Of a stretch of DNA of 51,516 bases, positions 16,461 to 26,267 are shown piece after piece. The notes under the pieces were generated by a model. It had not been told where the DNA came from and ran no database searches. It was given only the letters and a program-made list of their open reading frames with translations. The number at the start of each line of letters is the position of its first letter. The first letter of the stretch is position 1. Position numbers and translations under genes: made by a program. The stretch lies in contig DDQW01000054.1 in the NCBI GenBank assembly GCA_002342805.1, positions 1-51,516 of the forward strand, given 5' to 3'. The DNA is from Clostridiales bacterium UBA2432. Lineage in GTDB: Bacteria > Bacillota > Clostridia > Lachnospirales > Vallitaleaceae.

Positions 16461-18270
16461 AATCTTCAACTCCTTTTTGGATGCCTACCACTGGAATGGT
16501 AACCACCACTTTCATATATTCTTCATATATGCTTTCAACTCGAACGCCATATTCAACTCCATAAAATAGTTTGATTCGTCGATTAACATTTTTCAAACCA
16601 ATTCCCATTCCTGAGTTTTCAGAGAACAGATAGGCGTCATTCCCTTCGTTAAGGTTTTTATTGAGCTCACGAATATTTTCTTCTGTCATTCCTTGTCCAT
16701 TATCTAAAACTTCGATTTCAACACGTTGATCGATTTTTCGAATAATTAAATAGATTTTCCCTTGTTTACGGAACTTATCAACACCATGGTAAATTGCATT
16801 CTCAACAAGCGGCTGTAGTAAGAGTTTGGGTACCTTAATGCCAAGCAAACTCGAATCTATGGATTTATTAAAATCTAGGCGTTCACCATAACGATTCTTC
16901 ATGATCAAAATATAACTATCTACAAAATCGATCTCTTCTTTAATGGTCACTAAGGGACCACCCTTACCGATTCCCGCTTCCATCAATGCAGATAATGCGG
17001 TAACCATTTCACTTATTTCATCCACATTATTTAAGCGGGCCATCCAGTTAATGGATTCAAGTGTATTAAAAAGAAAATGTGGGTTAATCTGTGCTTGCAA
17101 GGTTTTTATCTCCGCTTCTTTTCGCGTCAATTGTTCTTTATATACACGATTTACCAAAATATCGATTTCACGGCTCATATCATTAAAACACTGACTGAGA
17201 TAACCCAATTCGTCTTGCCGGTCAATGATAATCTCATCATGGGTTTTACTTTCTTGCATGGTTTTCATGCCTTGTACTAATCGTTTGATTGGTGTAAGGA
17301 TATCCATGGCAAAAAAGATACTTAAAACGGATAAAATCAAGAGGGTTGCTGCAATAATAATCATAAAATACGTTCGGAAGGCATATAAATCTTCATTTAA
17401 CTTATCCACTGAAATTTCTGCTAAAATCCGCCAATTCGGGTTCTCAAGCTCTTTGAAGGATAACAAAATCCTTCGTTCTTCATCGACACTATGGTTTTCA
17501 CCTTTAAAATCTAATTCATCATAAGTCTCTTGTAAACGACGTGTTCTCTCGCCAGAACCAATAATCCATTCTCCTGCATCAGAAACAATGGCGATACTTT
17601 GCATGAATTCAGTTGACAAATCTCCGTAGACACCTTCTAGGGCTTCTTTACGAATTAGAATTGCCATTAATCCAATCTCTTCATAATTTGATATATCGTA
17701 TATACTTCGTGTAATATATAAGTTTTTGACTTCACCCTGCTCGTCCATATCTAAAAACCAAACAGCTTCGCCACCTGCTTCTAAAGCAACCGCTTTCATC
17801 TTTTCATAGGGGACTAGTTGCTCAATACTTGCACGTCCAATATTGGAATCATAGGTATAATAATTTTGATAATTTGAAATCAATGCAATAGACTGTATTT
17901 CCTCTCTTGAAAGACAGGCTTTTCGCAAAATATTATTCACTGCATAAACTTCTTCATAGCTAGACAAGTTAGACAGTTTATTTCGACTATCTTCTGCTAG
18001 TATGTCATAAATCACTCGGTCATATAACATATCCTGAGACGCTACTTTAACGTTATTGGAAAAATCTTCAATGCGAAGTTCCACCATTTTCAAAATATCT
18101 CCGGTGTAATCAATAGATTTGCTCTGAATAATATCCCGACTCGTTCGATAAAGCATGGTACCCATAAAGAGTAAAGGAATAAGTATTTGAATTGAAAAAA
18201 GCAGGAGCAATCTTTTTCGAATTGAAATACGTTTTAATAATTTCATGCATTTTGAAATAATCCTTAGCAT
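16453..18270 (-). CDS. YesM-type sensor histidine kinase
   Basis: 605 residues: a membrane segment at about 20-40, an extracellular Cache-like sensor domain (about 45-295), a second membrane segment at 300-322, a HAMP region, then a His_kinase (LytS/YesM) domain with phospho-acceptor His398 in QINPHFLFNTLESINWM and a HATPase domain ending with DNGQGM and GMGIGLKNVNRRI. The start overlaps the binding-protein stop as TAATG. It lies directly after a membrane-anchored sugar-binding protein, suggesting that protein feeds the signal. Confidence 0.93.
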   Translation of the reverse strand: MLRIISKCMKLLKRISIRKRLLLLFSIQILIPLLFMGTMLYRTSRDIIQSKSIDYTGDILKMVELRIEDFSNNVKVASQDMLYDRVIYDILAEDSRNKLSNLSSYEEVYAVNNILRKACLSREEIQSIALISNYQNYYTYDSNIGRASIEQLVPYEKMKAVALEAGGEAVWFLDMDEQGEVKNLYITRSIYDISNYEEIGLMAILIRKEALEGVYGDLSTEFMQSIAIVSDAGEWIIGSGERTRRLQETYDELDFKGENHSVDEERRILLSFKELENPNWRILAEISVDKLNEDLYAFRTYFMIIIAATLLILSVLSIFFAMDILTPIKRLVQGMKTMQESKTHDEIIIDRQDELGYLSQCFNDMSREIDILVNRVYKEQLTRKEAEIKTLQAQINPHFLFNTLESINWMARLNNVDEISEMVTALSALMEAGIGKGGPLVTIKEEIDFVDSYILIMKNRYGERLDFNKSIDSSLLGIKVPKLLLQPLVENAIYHGVDKFRKQGKIYLIIRKIDQRVEIEVLDNGQGMTEENIRELNKNLNEGNDAYLFSENSGMGIGLKNVNRRIKLFYGVEYGVRVESIYEEYMKVVVTIPVVGIQKGVEDYV

Positions 18271-19592
18271 TATTGCGTTCCTTTCATTTTATCTTCAATA
18301 CGTTTTAGGACAAATTCCGGTGAAATGTTTCCTTCTAAGATGTCCGGAAACTGTTCGATTAAAATGTCTTCCCAAAGATTACGATCAATAAAGCTATCCG
18401 TCGGTCCGACGAGCTCTTTCGCATTATGAATCAGCTCTTCTCCTTTAACATAAATCGTGGATGGATTCATTTGTTCCTGAGGAATTTCAACATTGCTAAT
18501 AAATCCTCCTGATTCACTAAAAGTTAATGCCGATTCAACTGATGTCAACTCATCTAATAAGGTAATGGCATGGGCACGTAGTTCATCATCTTCCCATGCC
18601 TTTTGACTGATGTGAAAAATTCCATTACCACATCCGTAAATAATGGCACTGTCATGGGCTTTTCCATTTTTAAAGGATGGAAAAGGAACGATATCAATGG
18701 ATGTATCATTGGCATCAATGCCTTCTTCTCCAATAAGCCATGATCCCTGTACAATCATAGCCGCCTCTTTTTGTATAAATAAATCATTCCGTGTTTTATC
18801 ATCAATTAAAAATGCCTGATCCGGAAACGCACCTGCATCATACAATTCTTTCATGACATATAAGCCTTCTAAAAAACTCGGTTTTAAGTTACCCAATGCA
18901 TTAAAGGGTTCCTCCACTTCACTTTTTCCACCCAGTTTCATAACAATATTTTGATATATATAGCTTCCTTCCGGTGTTGAATTATAAGCAATAGGAATGA
19001 CATTATTGGCATTAAAAACTTCTACAGCAAGCAATAATTCTTCATAGGTCCTTGGAATCGCAACATTATACTTTTCAAATATATCCTTATTAACAAATAA
19101 TCCTTCATAGATTATTTCAAAGGGTAATCCATAAATCCGGTCATTTACAGTAACGTACTTCCATGTATCCTCTCGAAAGCGGTCATACCACTCAGGATGT
19201 TCATTCATTAACTCCGTTAAGTCAGCTACTTTTCCTTGTTCAACGAGTATATCAAAATCCGAACCTGGCCATAAACCGAATACATCCGGCTCATTTCCTG
19301 ATGCAAAATCTGTTTTTAACGTAAACAAAAAGTCTTCACCAACCATTGACTCATTGACGATTTCTACGGAATTATTCTTTTCTTCATATTTTTGTAAAAC
19401 TGTTTGTAGGGGAATCGCATTAGCATCATAGCCTGCCCAACTACTTGTGAAATGGAGAGTTGTTGTATTCGATGTTTCTCCTAGCGAATTTGTATTCTCC
19501 TCTTGTTGATACTTTGATAAAACAAGTAATAAGGATACTGCTAATAAAACAAATACAATAATAATGATGACCCAATATTTTTTATTCATCAT
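18270..19592 (-). CDS. Membrane-anchored sugar-binding protein, candidate co-sensor
   Basis: 440 residues of the family 1 extracellular solute-binding type (WAGYDANAIPLQTVLQKYEEKN, FASGNEPDVF, YGLPFEIIYEGLFVNKDIFEKY, AAMIVQGSWLIG). Unlike the binding protein at the head of the operon it has no lipobox cysteine: an uncleaved-looking helix (about 7-25) anchors it. It lies after the permeases, separated from them by a hairpin, and is coupled to the kinase gene (TAATG). Position and anchoring suggest it presents ligand to the kinase rather than to the transporter; a redundant transport role is possible. Confidence 0.85.
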   Translation of the reverse strand: MMNKKYWVIIIIVFVLLAVSLLLVLSKYQQEENTNSLGETSNTTTLHFTSSWAGYDANAIPLQTVLQKYEEKNNSVEIVNESMVGEDFLFTLKTDFASGNEPDVFGLWPGSDFDILVEQGKVADLTELMNEHPEWYDRFREDTWKYVTVNDRIYGLPFEIIYEGLFVNKDIFEKYNVAIPRTYEELLLAVEVFNANNVIPIAYNSTPEGSYIYQNIVMKLGGKSEVEEPFNALGNLKPSFLEGLYVMKELYDAGAFPDQAFLIDDKTRNDLFIQKEAAMIVQGSWLIGEEGIDANDTSIDIVPFPSFKNGKAHDSAIIYGCGNGIFHISQKAWEDDELRAHAITLLDELTSVESALTFSESGGFISNVEIPQEQMNPSTIYVKGEELIHNAKELVGPTDSFIDRNLWEDILIEQFPDILEGNISPEFVLKRIEDKMKGTQ

Positions 19593-19616
19593 GTCATCCT
19601 TTCCTCGAATTAAACA

Positions 19617-19652
19617 AATTAAGATGATTCGACTGTGCGAATCATCTTAATT
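19617..19652 (-). terminator. 15-bp perfect hairpin between permease and sensor genes
   Basis: Arms AATTAAGATGATTCG (19617-19631) and its complement (19638-19652) enclose a 6-base loop. On the minus strand it is followed by TTGTTTAATT, a poor T-run, so it is more likely a leaky terminator or mRNA-stability element that lowers expression of the downstream sensor genes relative to the transporter. Confidence 0.6.
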
Positions 19653-19664
19653 ATAGCATAACTA

Positions 19665-20534
19665 TTAACCTTTGACACTTCCCATAGCAATCCCTTGAAT
19701 AATAAATTTCGATAAAATCAAGTATACAATAGCAACCGGAACAATGGCAATCGTAATCAAAATATAGACCTGCCCCATATCAAATCGCAAGAAATCTGCA
19801 CTTCGCAATTGAGAAATCAAAATTGGTAAGGTCTTTTTTTCCTTTGATTCGATGATTAATGCCGGTAAAAAGAAGTTGTTCCAGGCAGTTACAAAAGCAA
19901 ATATTCCTTGAACCGCCATGGCTGGTTTTACAAGTGGCAGAACTATTTTATTGAACGTATAGAACTCATTGGATCCATCAATTCTCGCCGCTTCAACAAT
20001 CGCCACCGGTAAAATACTCTCCATGTATTGTTTCATAAAGAAAAATACGGCTGGTGCTGCAATCGTCGGAACAATCAGCGGAAAATATGTATCCATTAAA
20101 TTAAAGGAATTCATCAACTGAATAAATCCTAATGTAGTGACTTGAACCGGAACCATCATAATCATAAGTATAAATGAAAAAATGGTCTTTTTGAATCTAA
20201 AATCATAGGCATGAATACCGAAAGCTGTCAGTGCCGAAAAGTAAGTTGAAAACAAAGCACTCATGGAAGAGATAAACAAACTGTTTAGGACACCTCTAAC
20301 CACTGGTAAATTATCATTGGACAAAACATTACGTATATTATTAACAAATGATCCTCCCACTAAAACAGAAAACCCTTTTTGTATCTCCGGATGCGCACGC
20401 GTCGAATTTACTATTAATATGTAGAATGGAAAAAGACAAATAAAGGTAAGTACAATCAAGGTGACATATGCCATGGCTTGTCGTAAACGCAATCGTACAA
20501 TCGATTCTTCTGTATAATTTCCTTGGTCTGCCAT
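19665..20534 (-). CDS. Carbohydrate ABC transporter permease (MsmG/AraQ type)
   Basis: 289 residues with six predicted membrane helices and the ATPase-docking EAA loop IVEAARIDGSNEFYTFNKIVLP. It forms the translocation channel with the other permease. The start overlaps the upstream stop (TAATG) after GGGAGGTGC. No ATPase gene is in the operon, so a shared MsmK-type ATPase elsewhere is expected. Confidence 0.92.
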   Translation of the reverse strand: MADQGNYTEESIVRLRLRQAMAYVTLIVLTFICLFPFYILIVNSTRAHPEIQKGFSVLVGGSFVNNIRNVLSNDNLPVVRGVLNSLFISSMSALFSTYFSALTAFGIHAYDFRFKKTIFSFILMIMMVPVQVTTLGFIQLMNSFNLMDTYFPLIVPTIAAPAVFFFMKQYMESILPVAIVEAARIDGSNEFYTFNKIVLPLVKPAMAVQGIFAFVTAWNNFFLPALIIESKEKKTLPILISQLRSADFLRFDMGQVYILITIAIVPVAIVYLILSKFIIQGIAMGSVKG

Positions 20535-21469
20535 TATTTTGCACCTCCCTTATTATCTTTTAAGAGCAATTTGAACACACTAAAACTCAATATCGCGGTA
20601 ATGATGAATAAAAGTACTGATACCGCTCCTGCAAGTCCAAAATTCTTACTATACAAATGTTTGTTCAAATACATAATCATTGTCATAGTACTTCGGTTAG
20701 GGCCCCCTGAACCATTGGTAAGGATTTGTGGTACATCAAACATTTGGATACCACCAATTAAGGACGTAATTATAACAAAAACTAAGATTGGCATAATCAA
20801 AGGCAATGTAATCTTGGTAAAGATCTGCCATGAATTTGCACCATCAATCTGGGCTGATTCAAACATGGCTGTATCAATCCCCATGATTGCTGCCATGAGC
20901 AAAATTGTTGTATTTCCAAACCACATGAGGAAGTTCATTAATGCAATAAGGCCTCTTGTACTGCCTTCATAGGATAAAAATCTAAAGGGCTCTGTCATTC
21001 CTAAATTCATCAAGATATCATTGATTGGGCCATTATCTGAAAAAAGGGTAAAAAACAGCATTGAAAATGCAGCTGCCATAATTAAGTTTGGCATATATAT
21101 AATTGTCTTAAAAAACCCTTGAAATTTCAATTTTAATCGTAAATCTGTAAACCATGATGCTAACAATAAAGAAACGACAATTTGAGGAGCAAAACCTAAA
21201 ATCCAGATATAGGCTGTATTGCCAAAATATCTAGGTAAGTCGCCTTCTGTTAAGACTTGTTTATAATTATCAAAACCTACAAAGTTAGGTCCAACATGTT
21301 CTAATCCTATTCGGTAATTTTCAAAAAAACTATTATAAAATGTTGTAATTAATGGATACAATTGAAAAACAGCAAAAACGATAAAAAACGGTGCAATGAA
21401 AAGATATCCCCACTTTGCATAACTAATTGATTTTTTCCTTTTGCTTGATGTTGCCTTAATCGCTTTCAT
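20534..21469 (-). CDS. Carbohydrate ABC transporter permease (MsmF/UgpA type)
   Basis: 311 residues: a short basic N-terminus, six membrane helices and an EAA-type loop FESAQIDGANSWQIFTKITLPL. It is the partner of the following permease, 86 bases after the binding-protein gene with a hairpin in between. Substrate unresolved; an oligosaccharide is likely. Confidence 0.92.
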   Translation of the reverse strand: MKAIKATSSKRKKSISYAKWGYLFIAPFFIVFAVFQLYPLITTFYNSFFENYRIGLEHVGPNFVGFDNYKQVLTEGDLPRYFGNTAYIWILGFAPQIVVSLLLASWFTDLRLKLKFQGFFKTIIYMPNLIMAAAFSMLFFTLFSDNGPINDILMNLGMTEPFRFLSYEGSTRGLIALMNFLMWFGNTTILLMAAIMGIDTAMFESAQIDGANSWQIFTKITLPLIMPILVFVIITSLIGGIQMFDVPQILTNGSGGPNRSTMTMIMYLNKHLYSKNFGLAGAVSVLLFIITAILSFSVFKLLLKDNKGGAK

Positions 21470-21503
21470 ATTTCACCTCTATATTTGTCAACGACTGCGA
21501 TAA

Positions 21504-21530
21504 ATATGGGGCACGAATCGCGCCCCATAT
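21504..21530 (-). terminator. Hairpin between binding-protein and permease genes
   Basis: ATATGGGGC and GCCCCATAT (21504-21512 and 21522-21530) form a 9-bp stem. Little T-run follows, so partial termination or 3'-end protection of the abundant binding-protein message is likely, as in many such operons. Confidence 0.55.
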
Positions 21531-21554
21531 AAAACCATCAGTTTAGTAACTCTC

Positions 21555-23003
21555 TTATCGTGTAAGGTTTGGATATTTTTCAATAGCTGCAGTATAGAAG
21601 TTATCTAGAGCTTCTTCCTTGGTAACTACACCATCAAAGTAATCTTTAAAAGCTTCTTGGAATTCTTCATTTAAACCTTGGTCATATTTTGAAATATTAC
21701 TCATATCAATTCTTGGCGCAGCAGCTGCAAATAAAGCAATGTGATTTTGTCCACCTAAGAAATCAGATTGGAAATCACTATTTGCAAGTTCCATCATTGC
21801 TACTTCATTATTGGTATAATCTTGTGTATCTTCTGTGATTTGCTTCATTGTTGCTGCATCCGCTGTTAAGGTTCTCATGACATCTCTTACCAAGCTAACA
21901 TTGTCTGTACCTTGTGCTGCACAAATCCATGTTCCACCCCAATAATAGCTTTCAGGCCCTTCAGTTACCGCCCAATCACCATAGATACCATTTCCTACTT
22001 CAAGTGCTCCACCTTCAGATTCCGGTGTTTCTAAGGAGTTACCAAGTAATGTAAAGTTGATTCCCCATGTTGAATAGAAGAAACCAAACACATCACCCTC
22101 AGGCCCTTGGTCTGCTGCCCAACCATCACTCCATAATGATGTTTGATTGTTGTAGCCATTCTCTGTATATTCTTTTGTCTGATCAACCCAACGCATGAGA
22201 TTGTCATCAACAACTATTTTACCGCTATCATCAACCCAAGGTGCTACAACATTATTTGAGAATGTACGATAGGCATCGTCATAACCCGATAACATCTTAT
22301 AGCCTTTTTCAGCAGCCATTTCCGCCACTTCGTCGAATTTATCCCAATCACTTAAGTAACCTTGAACGGTTTGAACATCATCAGTACCAAGAACATCTTG
22401 TGCAATTGAACGTCGATAAGCGAAAAGTCCAGGTGTTGCTTGCCATGTTACACCTTTTAATTTCCCTTCATTATCTGTTGCAATATCTTGTGTATAAGCA
22501 TATTGATCCGCTATTTCTTCCCTTGTTAATCCGATGTCTTCAATAACATCTAAGGTATATTCACTGTCCACATATTTCAACGCATAGTCTGCTTCAATTA
22601 AAAAAATATCAATCGGCTCATCTGCATTTTCTTGATTGAGTAAATCTTGGTCTAATTTGTTTTGATATGCGTTATCTGCATTAGGAGTGATAACCCATTC
22701 AACTTCTACGCCGTCAGGAACAAGCCCTTTTGCTGCAAAGTAATCATTAAAACGACTTTGAAACTCTTCGTTCCATGCATATATTCTTAATACATCTCCC
22801 TCATCTTCACCATCCCCAGCACTGTCTGTATCTGCGTCTGTGTCTGTCTCACTACCTGTTGAGCTATCTGAATCGACTGTTTCTGTGCTATCCGTATTTG
22901 ATGCACCTTCATTTGATTCATCACTTCCACATGCTGCCATGGCAAAAACCATTGACATAACAAGTAATAAAGTTACAACTTTCTTCCACTTTGAAATAAA
23001 CAT
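21555..23003 (-). CDS. Sugar ABC transporter substrate-binding lipoprotein
   Basis: 482 residues: signal peptide with lipobox AMAAC (Cys25), an unstructured Ser/Thr/Asp/Glu-rich tether (26-70), then a family 1 solute-binding fold (VLRIYAWNEEFQSRFNDYF, KLKGVTWQATPGLFAYRR, YWGGTWICAAQGTDN). Lipid-anchored outside the membrane, it delivers an oligosaccharide to the two permeases. First gene of the seven-to-eight kb operon ending in the yesMN-type pair. A GGAGGGGC site precedes the ATG. Confidence 0.93.
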   Translation of the reverse strand: MFISKWKKVVTLLLVMSMVFAMAACGSDESNEGASNTDSTETVDSDSSTGSETDTDADTDSAGDGEDEGDVLRIYAWNEEFQSRFNDYFAAKGLVPDGVEVEWVITPNADNAYQNKLDQDLLNQENADEPIDIFLIEADYALKYVDSEYTLDVIEDIGLTREEIADQYAYTQDIATDNEGKLKGVTWQATPGLFAYRRSIAQDVLGTDDVQTVQGYLSDWDKFDEVAEMAAEKGYKMLSGYDDAYRTFSNNVVAPWVDDSGKIVVDDNLMRWVDQTKEYTENGYNNQTSLWSDGWAADQGPEGDVFGFFYSTWGINFTLLGNSLETPESEGGALEVGNGIYGDWAVTEGPESYYWGGTWICAAQGTDNVSLVRDVMRTLTADAATMKQITEDTQDYTNNEVAMMELANSDFQSDFLGGQNHIALFAAAAPRIDMSNISKYDQGLNEEFQEAFKDYFDGVVTKEEALDNFYTAAIEKYPNLTR

Positions 23004-23044
23004 ATTGCCCCTCCTTGATTAAATAGATTTATTGTTGTTTACAT

Positions 23045-23056
23045 CTATAATTATAG
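23045..23056 (-). promoter_or_regulatory. Probable -10 region of the sugar ABC/sensor operon
   Basis: A perfect TATAAT (23050-23055, minus strand) lies in the 12-bp palindrome CTATAATTATAG, about 50 bases before the start. The -35 is poor, which suits a promoter that needs an activator such as the YesN-type regulator. Confidence 0.4.
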
Positions 23057-23144
23057 GAAGGATTCATGCTATTTAAAATAGAGAAAGTTGTCTTATGGTT
23101 TACAATCTTGTTTAATTCCTTGCGCAATATATTACAACAAAATA

Positions 23145-26100
23145 TTATACAAATTCTGTTCGACTCCCTGTTTGTGTTGAATAGATTTCAAGCCGGGATT
23201 CTATGCGCTCTTTTAGTTCCTGAACATGGGAAATAATACCGATTAAGCGACCACGTTTTTGCAAATCAACAAGGCAATTTATTGCACTATCTAGCGACTC
23301 TTGATCTAATGTTCCGAATCCTTCGTCCACAAACATGGTATCCAACTGTATTCCTCCTGTATAGGATTGAACAACATCCGAAAGGCCAAGTGCCATGGCT
23401 AAGGATGTTTTAAAGCTCTCCCCACCAGATAAGGTCTTTACATGACGCATCTTACCTGTATAGTTGTCAAACACTTGTAATTCAAGTCCACTTTGTCGAT
23501 TTTTGCGTTCTAGGTCATCCGAACGGTGTAAACTATAGCGGCCAAAGGTCATTTTCGTCAGTCGCATATTGGCCGCTGTTAAAACATCTTCTAAAAAAGC
23601 CGCCAAAACATAGCGTTCGAAGGAAATTCTAAGCGGATTATTGCCTTGTGCAACTTGGGCCAAATTGCCTAAAACAGCATACTTCGCTTCTTTTTCACCA
23701 ATTTGAGATTGATAACTTCCAACGAGTTCCAGAATTTTTTGGTTATGTTCATATCGATACTTCTTTTGATTAAAGGTCTCGTCAAGTTTAACCCTATCTT
23801 CTTTACGTTGATATAACCTTTTTTCATAGACTTCTATATCAACCACCTGTAATTGTTTGCTTTCTTTTTCCAACTGTTCTTTTTGTGATATTAATGCACT
23901 TTTCTCTTTCGTGTAAGCCTCAACTTGTTTTTGTTTTGCTAACACATTTTCATCTGATAGTTTTCCCAGTTCATATGCCTCAACAGATTCAAATCTTTTA
24001 TTCTCTAATTGAATCATAAAATCCTTATACGCCTCACCTTCATAAGTTCGCGCATCATCTAGGCGTTTTTCATGTTCGCTGACCATGGTTATTATATTGA
24101 GACGTTTTTCCTTAACGCTATCATGCTCTTTCATCATCGATAAGACTTGCTTACGATCTTCTTCAATCCAAACAAGTAATGATTCTATCGCTTCCTCAAG
24201 CACATTTTCTTTACGATAATGTTCCGGTACTTCTTCGCATAATTGTTTAAATATGGTACTTTGCTCAATTTTTTCTTCTTGCGCTTTCATCCATTGGTCA
24301 TCGACTTGCTTGTGTGTTTTCTCTAAGTCGATTTGTTCTTTTTCTAATTCATGAATTTTTTGATCATGATTTTGGGTTCTCTTAATCATCTTTTCTTGCT
24401 CTGCAAATATTAACTCCAAATCACTTTTTTTATCTTGTTCTTTTTGGATGGCATCTTCAACTTCAGCTAGATCTATATCGTTAATCTGAAGTTCTTCTGC
24501 AAAAAGACTCCGTATTTTTTCTCGTAAATTCTTTAACTGCTCTTTTTTTGTTGTACACATTTGCTCCAGTGTTTGTTGTCTATTACGTATTCGTTCATAT
24601 TCCTTTTCATATGTGTTTAATTCATCTTCTGTGACAAAATCTTCCGTCGGTTTTGCTAAGTTTATATGCTCTGTTGCGCCACACACGGGACAAGGCATAC
24701 CTTCTTCTAAATCTTTAGCTAACAAAGCAGCTTGGTTCATGAGAAAATGCAATCTATGCTCTTTAAAATTTCTTTCAGCAATAGTCATCTGCTGTAAATT
24801 CTCTGCATATCCTTTCTGCTCTTGTTGATATTCTTTTACCTGCTTTGCTTCTGATATAAGCCACTCTCTCGCTTGAGAATAGCTTTTAATACGGCCTGAA
24901 CTTTGAGAGATAACTTCTCGAATTTCAAGCATTTTTATTTTTGCTTTGGATCCATTTTCTCTTTCTATGCTTAATCTTTTAATGTCATCTTTATTTTTAG
25001 TAAACGTTTCTTCAACTTCCCTCTTCTGTTTTTCAAGTTTATCCAATTTTTGTTGACTTGTTTCGATTGTTTCTTCAATGGATTTAAATTGTTTGACCTT
25101 GTCCATATAGGTCTGCAACTTTATTAATTCTTGTTTAGATTTTTCACGCTCGTCTTCTTTTTCATCCGATTGGAGTTTTTCTAATTTATTTTTAATAGAA
25201 ACAAACTCTTTTTCAATCGACTCTTTTTCTTTATACAAGCTTTCTTTCATTTTTTCTAATTTTTCAACTTCGTTTTTACGCTGTTTCCAATAGTCTTCTA
25301 CCGGAATAAGACTCGACGCTCTTTGACTGACATCAATTTGTTCTTGCAGTAATACTATATTTTCTTGATTATCTTGAAGCTTTTCTAATTGGTCTTTTAT
25401 GTGTTCTAATCTCAGGAGCTTTCCATTATTTTCATTTGCTTTTTCACGTTCTTGAATAATAGCCTCGATTTCTTTCTCGAGCTTTTTGATTTCTCTTGCT
25501 AAATGTTTTGTTTCTTGACAATCTTTTTGAATAAAAACTTTTGCACGTTCTAGAATTTCATTACCATTGAGCCTTTGTTGATCTAGTAGATTTTTAAGTG
25601 TCTCATCCTCTCCATAATCGATTCTCTTTATCTCATGTTGCCGAAGTTGTTGTATCGATTTGATGTCTCCATAAAGATCTTTTGCCCGTTCATCAATATT
25701 TTGTTGAAATAAACGGTATATGCTGGTGTCAAATAGTTTACGTAAGACCTTTTCACGTTCTTGACTATCTGCAATAAGCAGTTTTTGGAATTCGCCTTGT
25801 GGAATCATCATAATCTGTCGAAACTGTTCGGCATTAATCCCAATGATTGATTCAATTTGATTATTGACGTTTATAACGCCTGTATGCACCTTACGTTGTC
25901 CCTTTGTATCGCTAATCAAGCTTGCTTCCGGTTTTTGTTCCGTATAGCCTTGTCCACGGGATTTAGGTTTTTCCTGTTTAGGAATTCGATGGATATGATA
26001 GCTTATTCCTCTAAGCTCAAATTCAAGCATCACTTCAGTCATAATATCCGGTGACGAAAATTGACTGCGTAATTGCTCCGGCGCTCTTATATTGCCACTG

Positions 26101-26267
26101 GTTTCACCATAAAGGGCAAAACATATGGCATCAAAAATCGTCGTTTTTCCTGATCCTGTTGGCCCGGTGATTAAAAAAAGTGTATTCCCACCTAATTTTC
26201 TAAAGTCAACAACTTCTCTTTTACTATAGGGTCCAAAGGCTTGCATTACCAATTGAATCGGTCGCAT
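23145..26267 (-). CDS. sbcC: SbcC: ATPase subunit of the SbcCD nuclease
   Basis: 1040 residues, usual size. Walker A GPTGSGKTTIFDAI near residue 35, two long coiled coils, the zinc-hook MPCPVCGATEH near residue 525, ABC signature LSGGESFKTSLAMALG and Walker B TMFVDEGFGTLD near the C-terminus. With SbcD it cleaves hairpins and protein-blocked DNA ends. Its ATG overlaps the sbcD stop (TAATG). Confidence 0.97.
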   Translation of the reverse strand: MRPIQLVMQAFGPYSKREVVDFRKLGGNTLFLITGPTGSGKTTIFDAICFALYGETSGNIRAPEQLRSQFSSPDIMTEVMLEFELRGISYHIHRIPKQEKPKSRGQGYTEQKPEASLISDTKGQRKVHTGVINVNNQIESIIGINAEQFRQIMMIPQGEFQKLLIADSQEREKVLRKLFDTSIYRLFQQNIDERAKDLYGDIKSIQQLRQHEIKRIDYGEDETLKNLLDQQRLNGNEILERAKVFIQKDCQETKHLAREIKKLEKEIEAIIQEREKANENNGKLLRLEHIKDQLEKLQDNQENIVLLQEQIDVSQRASSLIPVEDYWKQRKNEVEKLEKMKESLYKEKESIEKEFVSIKNKLEKLQSDEKEDEREKSKQELIKLQTYMDKVKQFKSIEETIETSQQKLDKLEKQKREVEETFTKNKDDIKRLSIERENGSKAKIKMLEIREVISQSSGRIKSYSQAREWLISEAKQVKEYQQEQKGYAENLQQMTIAERNFKEHRLHFLMNQAALLAKDLEEGMPCPVCGATEHINLAKPTEDFVTEDELNTYEKEYERIRNRQQTLEQMCTTKKEQLKNLREKIRSLFAEELQINDIDLAEVEDAIQKEQDKKSDLELIFAEQEKMIKRTQNHDQKIHELEKEQIDLEKTHKQVDDQWMKAQEEKIEQSTIFKQLCEEVPEHYRKENVLEEAIESLLVWIEEDRKQVLSMMKEHDSVKEKRLNIITMVSEHEKRLDDARTYEGEAYKDFMIQLENKRFESVEAYELGKLSDENVLAKQKQVEAYTKEKSALISQKEQLEKESKQLQVVDIEVYEKRLYQRKEDRVKLDETFNQKKYRYEHNQKILELVGSYQSQIGEKEAKYAVLGNLAQVAQGNNPLRISFERYVLAAFLEDVLTAANMRLTKMTFGRYSLHRSDDLERKNRQSGLELQVFDNYTGKMRHVKTLSGGESFKTSLAMALGLSDVVQSYTGGIQLDTMFVDEGFGTLDQESLDSAINCLVDLQKRGRLIGIISHVQELKERIESRLEIYSTQTGSRTEFV

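Noticed and set aside
20523..20972. Plus-strand open frame of 149 codons antisense to a permease gene
   Set aside because: Shadow of a conserved membrane-protein gene with no start signal of its own.
23020..23056. CcpA catabolite-response site before the sugar ABC operon
   Set aside because: The nearest stretch (TGTAAACAACAATAAA) departs too far from the palindromic consensus.
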